Positions 5,684 through 6,703 of a stretch of 6,703 nucleotides of DNA are shown in pieces; position 1 is the stretch's first letter; the number at the start of each line of letters is the position of its first letter. The translations under genes were made by a program, and so were the position numbers. Below the pieces are notes generated by a model. That model was not told where the DNA came from and ran no database searches. It saw only the letters and a list, made by a program, of their open reading frames with translations. Origin of the DNA: JBFHNV01 sp965365655 (GTDB lineage: Bacteria > Pseudomonadota > Gammaproteobacteria > HK1); the NCBI GenBank assembly GCA_965365655.1, contig CBDUCN010000288.1, positions 1 to 6,703 of the forward strand. Reading direction: 5' to 3'.

Positions 5684-6703
5684 GCTTCTCGACCCGGTTG
5701 TAGCGATCCTCGAAGCGCACGATGTCGTCCTCGCCGAGGTAGCTTCCCGACTGCACCTCGATCACCTCGAGCTCGACCACACCGGGGTTCGCGAGCCGGT
5801 GCATGGTCCCGATCGGGATGTAGGTCGACTCGTTCTCGCTGAGCAGGAAGGTCTCGTCGCCGCGCGTCACGCGCGCGGTGCCGCGCACGACGACCCAGTG
5901 CTCGGCGCGGTGGTGGTGCATCTGCAGCGAGAGCTCGGCGCCGGGCTTCACGGTGAGGCGCTTGACCTGGAAGCGCTCCCCGGAGTCCATCTGCTCGTAC
6001 GACCCCCACGGGCGATACACGCGGCGGTGCAGGCGCGCCTCCTCGCGGCCCTGCGCGTTGAGCCAGCCGACGACCTGCCGCACGTCCTGGGCGCGATCCC
6101 GATCCGCGACCAGCAGCGCGTCCGGAGTGGACACCACCACCAGGTTCTTCACGCCCACCGCCGCCAGCAGACGGTCGTCGGACACGAGCAGGCTGCCCTC
6201 GCTGTCCACGGCGTGCACGTCGCCCTGGGTCACGTTTCCCGAGGCGTCGGCGTCGCCCACCTCGAGCAGCGCGGCCCAGGAGCCCACGTCGGACCAGCCG
6301 ATGTCGGACGGCACCACCGCGATGGCCCCCCCCGCGGCGGCCAGCGGCTCGAGCACCGCGTAGTCGATCGAATCGGACGGACAGCCCGCGAACGCGTCCG
6401 CGTCCAGGCGCAGGAAGTCCAGGTCGCGCTTCGCACCCGCGACCGCGGCCTCGCACGCGGACAGCATCTCGGGGCGGTGCGCCCCCAGCGCCGCGAGCCA
6501 GGCCGACGCGCGCACCAGGAAGATCCCGGCGTTCCACAGGTAGTCGCCGGAGGCCAGATAGCCCTCCGCGGTCTTCCTGTCGGGCTTCTCGACGAACGCG
6601 CGCACCGCGTGGCCGGCCTCGTCGATCGCGTCGCCGCGGCGGATGTAGCCGTAGCCGGTCTCGGGCCGGTCGGGCGTGATGCCGAAGGTGACCACGTGCC
6701 CGG
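5676..6703 (-). CDS. manC: Mannose-1-phosphate guanylyltransferase / mannose-6-phosphate isomerase, 5' end outside window
   Basis: This bifunctional cytoplasmic enzyme makes GDP-mannose: the isomerase domain converts fructose-6-phosphate to mannose-6-phosphate, and the guanylyltransferase domain joins GTP and mannose-1-phosphate. About 342 residues are visible of a usual 470-480. The frame is open to the right edge, so the N-terminal GTP-binding signature lies outside. Numbering from the GTG codon at 6695, visible parts are RPETGYGYI (10-18), AFVEKPD (33-39), YLWNAGIF (52-59), DSIDYAVLEPL (108-118) and DIGWSDVGSW (131-140). The C-terminal type II isomerase cupin has RPWGSYEQMD (228-237), KRLTVKPG (245-252), metal-binding QMHHHRAEHW (258-267) and PIGTMHRLANPG (294-305). 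That GTG is an internal Val codon (the preceding codons read Gly-His), not the start. The stop overlaps the deacetylase start. Equivalent genes are also named algA, xanB or cpsB; manC is the neutral choice. Confidence 0.95.
   Translation of the reverse strand, partial: GHVVTFGITPDRPETGYGYIRRGDAIDEAGHAVRAFVEKPDRKTAEGYLASGDYLWNAGIFLVRASAWLAALGAHRPEMLSACEAAVAGAKRDLDFLRLDADAFAGCPSDSIDYAVLEPLAAAGGAIAVVPSDIGWSDVGSWAALLEVGDADASGNVTQGDVHAVDSEGSLLVSDDRLLAAVGVKNLVVVSTPDALLVADRDRAQDVRQVVGWLNAQGREEARLHRRVYRPWGSYEQMDSGERFQVKRLTVKPGAELSLQMHHHRAEHWVVVRGTARVTRGDETFLLSENESTYIPIGTMHRLANPGVVELEVIEVQSGSYLGEDDIVRFEDRYNRVEKRV

Noticed and set aside
5656..6537. 293-codon minus-strand frame inside manC
   Set aside because: Out-of-frame shadow of manC with low-complexity composition; the manC frame has every expected motif.

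Overview
The window is a fully coding, very GC-rich stretch (about 70% G+C by eye, with strong G/C bias at third codon positions). It fits a high-GC proteobacterium, most likely beta- or gammaproteobacterial. Every supportable gene lies on the minus strand. Together they form part of one tightly packed exopolysaccharide operon of the type that accompanies exosortase A (XrtA/EpsH) and PEP-CTERM proteins. Genus cannot be read from this stretch alone.

In the direction of transcription (right to left) the order is: (1) the 3' three quarters of a bifunctional mannose-1-phosphate guanylyltransferase / mannose-6-phosphate isomerase (manC type), cut by the right edge; (2) a DUF3473-type polysaccharide deacetylase of the XrtA/PEP-CTERM locus subfamily; (3) a FemAB-like N-acyltransferase of the XrtA-associated subfamily; (4) an Stp1-type glycosyltransferase; (5) an Stp2-type glycosyltransferase with a canonical GT4 EX7E motif; (6) the N-terminal 444 residues of an asparagine-synthase-like amidotransferase (XrtA amidotransferase 1 type), cut by the left edge. 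Genes 1/2 and 2/3 overlap by a few bases. The remaining junctions are 26, 25 and 13 bases, so translational coupling is likely throughout. There is no gene-free stretch over 300 bases, and I see no internal promoter or terminator.

Working model (inference): ManC supplies GDP-mannose, and Stp1 and Stp2 add sugars to a lipid-linked repeat unit on the cytoplasmic face. Three enzymes then decorate it: a deacetylase without a signal peptide that could expose an amine, an FemAB-like acyltransferase that could cap it, and a glutamine-dependent amidotransferase that could amidate a carboxylate. The polymer would be exported by machinery encoded outside the window. The families are known from genome comparison, but as far as I know the chemistry of the FemAB-like protein and the amidotransferase has not been settled. 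That is the most open biology here. No tRNA, rRNA, CRISPR, insertion sequence or phage feature was seen.
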